Of a stretch of DNA of 8,522 nucleotides, positions 5,677-8,522 are shown in pieces. Both the position numbers and the translations under genes were made by a program. This DNA is from Candidatus Aminicenantota bacterium (GTDB lineage: Bacteria > Acidobacteriota > Aminicenantia > Aminicenantales > Aminicenantaceae). Under the pieces are notes generated by a model. It was not told the origin of the DNA. It worked only from the letters and a program-made list of their open reading frames with translations, and searched no databases. Each line of letters begins with the position of its first letter. Position 1 is the stretch's first letter. The stretch spans positions 1 through 8,522 of the forward strand of contig DAOUYU010000068.1 of the NCBI GenBank assembly GCA_030673995.1, read 5' to 3'.

Positions 5677-8304
5677 ATGACGAGATATAAAAAAATCAAA
5701 ACGGCATTTTTCTGTTTCCTTTTATTATCCCTCCTGCCCTATTTCCTGACCGCTCAGACATCCCCTGAAGACTTTTTAGGGTTTAAAGTCGGTGCTGACC
5801 GCAAGCTGGCTGACTACAATCAAATGCAGGCCTATTTCAAAAAGCTCGACAAGGAATCTCCCAGAATCAAGGTCGTAAATATCGGCACATCCACCCGGGG
5901 AAAGCCGATTATCATGGCCATTATCACAGCTGAAGAAAACATGGGCAAGCTGGATACTTTCAGGGAAATTGTGAGAAAACTCAGAGACCCCAGAACACTT
6001 TCTCCTGAAGAAGCCAGGAGACTTTCGAAGACTGGCAAAGTGATCCTCCTTATATCATGCAACGTCCACGCCACAGAAATCGCTTCCACGCAGATGGCCA
6101 TGGAGCTTGCCTATAAACTGGCCACGGGTGATACTCCTTTTGATGCAAAGAAAGCCCTCAATGATGTTATTGTTCTGCTTGTTCCAACATCAAATCCTGA
6201 CGGCCAACAAATGGTGACCGACTGGTACCGAAAATATGTGGGTACCAAATACGAAGGAGGCCGGATGCCGTGGCTCTATCATGATTATGCCGGTCACGAC
6301 AACAACCGCGATTGGTTCATGTTCAATCTTTCTGAAACCAGGGCTGTCTCCAAAGTCCTCTACCATGACTGGCTCCCCCAGATTCACATCGATGAGCATC
6401 AGATGGGCTCCACCGGGGCCCGGCTTTTCATCCCTCCCTTTATGGATCCTCCAGTTCCCAATGTGCAGCCTCTGCTCTGGAGAGGCGTCAACCTCTGCGG
6501 AGCAAACATGGCCTATGACCTCCAAAAAAATGGTTTCAAAGGTGTTGTCCACGGAAGAAGTTTTACCGGATGGTGGATCGGTGCCTGCGACGACACCTCG
6601 TGGCTCCACAATGTAATCGGTCTCCTCAGCGAAATGGCTTCTGTCAAAGTGGCTACTCCCATATACATCGACCCAACAGAAGTCCCCCAGTCCTACTATG
6701 AAAAACGAATGAATTTCCCTGATCCCTGGCCTGGTGGCTGGTGGAGGTTAAGGGATCTTGTTGATTATGAGCTCACTCTTTCTCTGAGCTTGATAAAAAC
6801 AGCATCTCTTCACAGAGAAGATTTTCTGTACAACTTTTACCAGATGTATAAAAACTCCATAGAGATAAGAGAAAAGGGTGAACCTTTTGCCTTCATCATC
6901 CCCAGTAAACAGCGTGATTACCCGACAACACTCCGAATGCTTGACATCCTCATGTATGGAGGCGTGGAAATCCTGCAGGCCAAAGAAGAATTCATCGCTG
7001 AAGGCAAACTCTATCCGGCCAGCTCCTATGTCGTCAAGATGTCCCAGCCTTATAAGCCCTATGCTCAGGCTCTTCTTGAGAAACAAAAATATCCGAACAT
7101 CCGCCAATATCCAGGCGGACCTCCCGTTCCTCCTTACGACAATGCAGGCTGGACCCTCCCCATGCAGATGGGAGTCACCTGTGACCGCATTGAGCACGCC
7201 TTTGAAACAAAACTTGAAAAACTGGAGAAAGTCCCCTTCCCTTCCATTTCGCCTCCAAAGGAATCCGCCTCATATATCATTCTCGATTCCCGGATGAACG
7301 CCTCTTACACCATAGCCTTTTCCCTTCTCAAAAACAAAGCGGAGGTATACCGTTCCAAGGAAAAAATAAGAAGAGAAACATTCAAGGCAGCGGCTGGAAG
7401 TTTCCTTGTCAAGAACACCAAGGAAGTGCAAAGAGCTCTCCCCGGCCTTATCAAAAAATGGAACGTTAAAGTCTTCGAGGTTGATAATATTTTTGAAATC
7501 CCAAAAAGTCCCTTAAAACATCACAGAATCGGCCTTTATCGATCCTGGAGGTCCAACATGGACGAGGGCTGGACCAGATATGTTTTTGACGATCTGGAAG
7601 TCCCTTATACAACAATGCGCAATAAGGATTTCACGGGAACAGAGAAAGGGAAAAAAGCAAAGAAGAAAAAGAAAGTCGACTTGAGAGCAAAATATGATGT
7701 GATCGTCTTTGCCAGTGAAAGCACAGACATAATAAAGCTGGGAAAACCAAGCCCCACTTCACGTTATGGACGCTATTACACAGAAATGCCCCCGGAGTAT
7801 GAGGGGGGAATCGGAAAAGAAGGAGTGGAAGCACTGAAAGCATTTGTTGAAAAAGGAGGTATCCTGGTCACGCTCAGCGATGCCTGTAACCTTGTATTTA
7901 AGGAGTTCAAGTCTCCCGCACAAAATGCCCTGGAAGGAGTTTCCCGTAGTACATTCTTTTGCCCCACCTCTCTTTTAAAGATCAAAGTCGATAATGAATC
8001 TCCAATCGGCTATGGAATGCCCAAGGAGGCAGCAGCCATGTTCTCACGAAGTATTGCTCTGAGCACACGGATTCCCTCCGCAGAATGGGATAGAAAAGTC
8101 GTAGCGAGTTTTCCCGAAGAAGACATACTCCTGAGTGGGTGGCTCCTGGGAGAGGATGTTATCGCCCGCAAAGCTGCTGTGGTTGATACCAGGTACAAGA
8201 AAGGACACATTGTTCTTATCGGCATCCGCTGCCAGTTCCGCGCTCAATCCCACGGCACGTACAAATTCCTGCTCAATGCCCTCCTTTATCCAGAAACAAA
8301 ATAA
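5677..8304 (+). CDS. Secreted M14-family zinc carboxypeptidase
   Basis: The 875-residue product opens with a Sec signal peptide: basic residues, a hydrophobic core at about 10-24, and a likely cut after FLTA-Q near residue 26. The M14 catalytic domain spans about 44-375. Predicted zinc ligands are His131 and Glu134 (NVHATEIAS) and His237 (QIHIDEHQMG). NNRDW (209-213) supplies the Asn-Arg pair that binds the substrate carboxylate. Glu319 in LLSEMAS is the likely catalytic base. TSNPDG (171-176) is also typical. The long C-terminal part includes a region around 673-740 resembling a glutamine amidotransferase-like fold and ends with KGHIVLIGIRCQFRAQSHGT, as in large bacterial M14 peptidases. It probably trims peptides outside the cytoplasmic membrane. 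A lysine-rich run, KGKKAKKKKK (657-666), interrupts the C-terminal region. It is monocistronic and converges on the YjbQ-like gene. Confidence 0.92.
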   Translation: MTRYKKIKTAFFCFLLLSLLPYFLTAQTSPEDFLGFKVGADRKLADYNQMQAYFKKLDKESPRIKVVNIGTSTRGKPIIMAIITAEENMGKLDTFREIVRKLRDPRTLSPEEARRLSKTGKVILLISCNVHATEIASTQMAMELAYKLATGDTPFDAKKALNDVIVLLVPTSNPDGQQMVTDWYRKYVGTKYEGGRMPWLYHDYAGHDNNRDWFMFNLSETRAVSKVLYHDWLPQIHIDEHQMGSTGARLFIPPFMDPPVPNVQPLLWRGVNLCGANMAYDLQKNGFKGVVHGRSFTGWWIGACDDTSWLHNVIGLLSEMASVKVATPIYIDPTEVPQSYYEKRMNFPDPWPGGWWRLRDLVDYELTLSLSLIKTASLHREDFLYNFYQMYKNSIEIREKGEPFAFIIPSKQRDYPTTLRMLDILMYGGVEILQAKEEFIAEGKLYPASSYVVKMSQPYKPYAQALLEKQKYPNIRQYPGGPPVPPYDNAGWTLPMQMGVTCDRIEHAFETKLEKLEKVPFPSISPPKESASYIILDSRMNASYTIAFSLLKNKAEVYRSKEKIRRETFKAAAGSFLVKNTKEVQRALPGLIKKWNVKVFEVDNIFEIPKSPLKHHRIGLYRSWRSNMDEGWTRYVFDDLEVPYTTMRNKDFTGTEKGKKAKKKKKVDLRAKYDVIVFASESTDIIKLGKPSPTSRYGRYYTEMPPEYEGGIGKEGVEALKAFVEKGGILVTLSDACNLVFKEFKSPAQNALEGVSRSTFFCPTSLLKIKVDNESPIGYGMPKEAAAMFSRSIALSTRIPSAEWDRKVVASFPEEDILLSGWLLGEDVIARKAAVVDTRYKKGHIVLIGIRCQFRAQSHGTYKFLLNALLYPETK

Positions 8305-8330
8305 AAAAAGCAATTTTGTCCTCTTTTTTT
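8303..8330. terminator. Candidate bidirectional terminator between convergent genes
   Basis: AAAAAAAG (8303-8310) pairs perfectly with CTTTTTTT (8323-8330) over a 12-base loop, giving an A/T-rich hairpin readable in both directions. It overlaps the stop codons of both flanking genes. The stem is weak because it holds only one G-C pair. Confidence 0.4.
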
Positions 8331-8522
8331 ATTCGCCGATGATTTTGACCAGAACTCTCTTCCTCCTTCGTCCGTCAAACTCACCGTAGAAAATCTGCTC
8401 CCAGGGACCAAAATCCAGCTTACCTCCTGTGATCGCCACGACAACTTCCCTCCCCATTATCGTTCTTTTCAAATGCGCATCAGCGTTGTCTTCTCCGGTC
8501 TGGTTATGCCTGTAGTGTGATA
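8329..8522 (-). CDS. YjbQ/UPF0047 family protein (partial, N-terminus beyond window)
   Basis: On the minus strand a frame enters from the right edge and ends in TAA at 8331-8329, giving 63 visible C-terminal residues. It contains GEDNADAHLKRTIMGREVVV, then GGKLDFGPWEQIFYGEFDG, and ends with a basic strand RRRKRVLVKIIGE. This is the characteristic second half of the UPF0047/YjbQ family, with its N(A/S)DAH and the final EFDGxR motif. The His of DAH and an upstream His are conserved in these small trimeric proteins. Members have been linked to thiamine phosphate synthase activity in vitro, but the physiological role is unsettled. Full-length proteins are about 130-140 residues, so roughly half is missing here. 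It converges on the peptidase gene with 24 bases between stop codons. Confidence 0.9.
   Translation of the reverse strand, partial: SHYRHNQTGEDNADAHLKRTIMGREVVVAITGGKLDFGPWEQIFYGEFDGRRRKRVLVKIIGE

Noticed and set aside
6190..6609. 139-codon minus-strand frame inside the peptidase gene
   Set aside because: It is antisense to the conserved zinc-peptidase core and shows no domain or ribosome-binding site. Long shadows are expected from the codon use here.

Overview
This window most likely comes from a bacterial chromosome of moderate GC content. It holds six protein genes (two cut by the window edges), one clear structural RNA gene and several convincing sigma-70-type promoters. The organism cannot be fixed from the sequence. 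A TPR-type membrane histidine kinase, a large secreted M14 peptidase and a Tat-type ferredoxin/aldo-keto reductase together recall Acidobacteriota/Aminicenantota-like genomes. That is a low-confidence inference from gene style only.

Layout. (1) Positions 1-1606, minus strand: the N-terminal 535 codons of a sensor histidine kinase, open at the left window edge and cut just after its H-box. (2) 1607-1990: a 384-bp divergent intergenic region. It has a promoter for the kinase (minus), a strong promoter for the cobO-like gene (plus) and a small palindrome between them. (3) 1991-5127, plus strand: a compact cluster of four genes. These are a corrinoid adenosyltransferase (cobO type), a small zincin metallopeptidase, a DapA/NAL-superfamily aldolase resembling 4-hydroxy-2-oxoglutarate aldolase, and a Tat-signal aldo/keto reductase with a C-terminal pair of [4Fe-4S] motifs. 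The last two overlap by 14 bases at an A8 run. (4) 5127-5399, minus strand: a large (Alu-containing) bacterial SRP RNA whose 3' end touches the stop codon of the aldo/keto reductase. Its promoter lies at 5469-5497. (5) 5400-5676: SRP leader, back-to-back promoters sharing a -35 region, and a possible 29-codon hydrophobic ORF. (6) 5677-8304, plus strand: a secreted 875-residue M14-family zinc carboxypeptidase. (7) 8329-8522, minus strand: the C-terminal part of a YjbQ/UPF0047 protein, converging on the peptidase across a 24-base gap that can form a small A/T hairpin.

How the genes fit together. The four-gene plus-strand cluster mixes cobalamin salvage, 2-oxo-acid aldolase and Fe-S oxidoreductase functions. 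Only the aldolase and reductase are coupled tightly enough to suggest a shared task. The SRP RNA is a housekeeping gene of protein targeting. The peptidase is an exported enzyme, probably for peptide scavenging. I found no mobile element, CRISPR array, tRNA or rRNA. The most interesting signals are regulatory: a promoter placed so that cobO would be leaderless, the shared -35 divergent promoter, and the SRP RNA terminator candidate lying antisense within the reductase gene.
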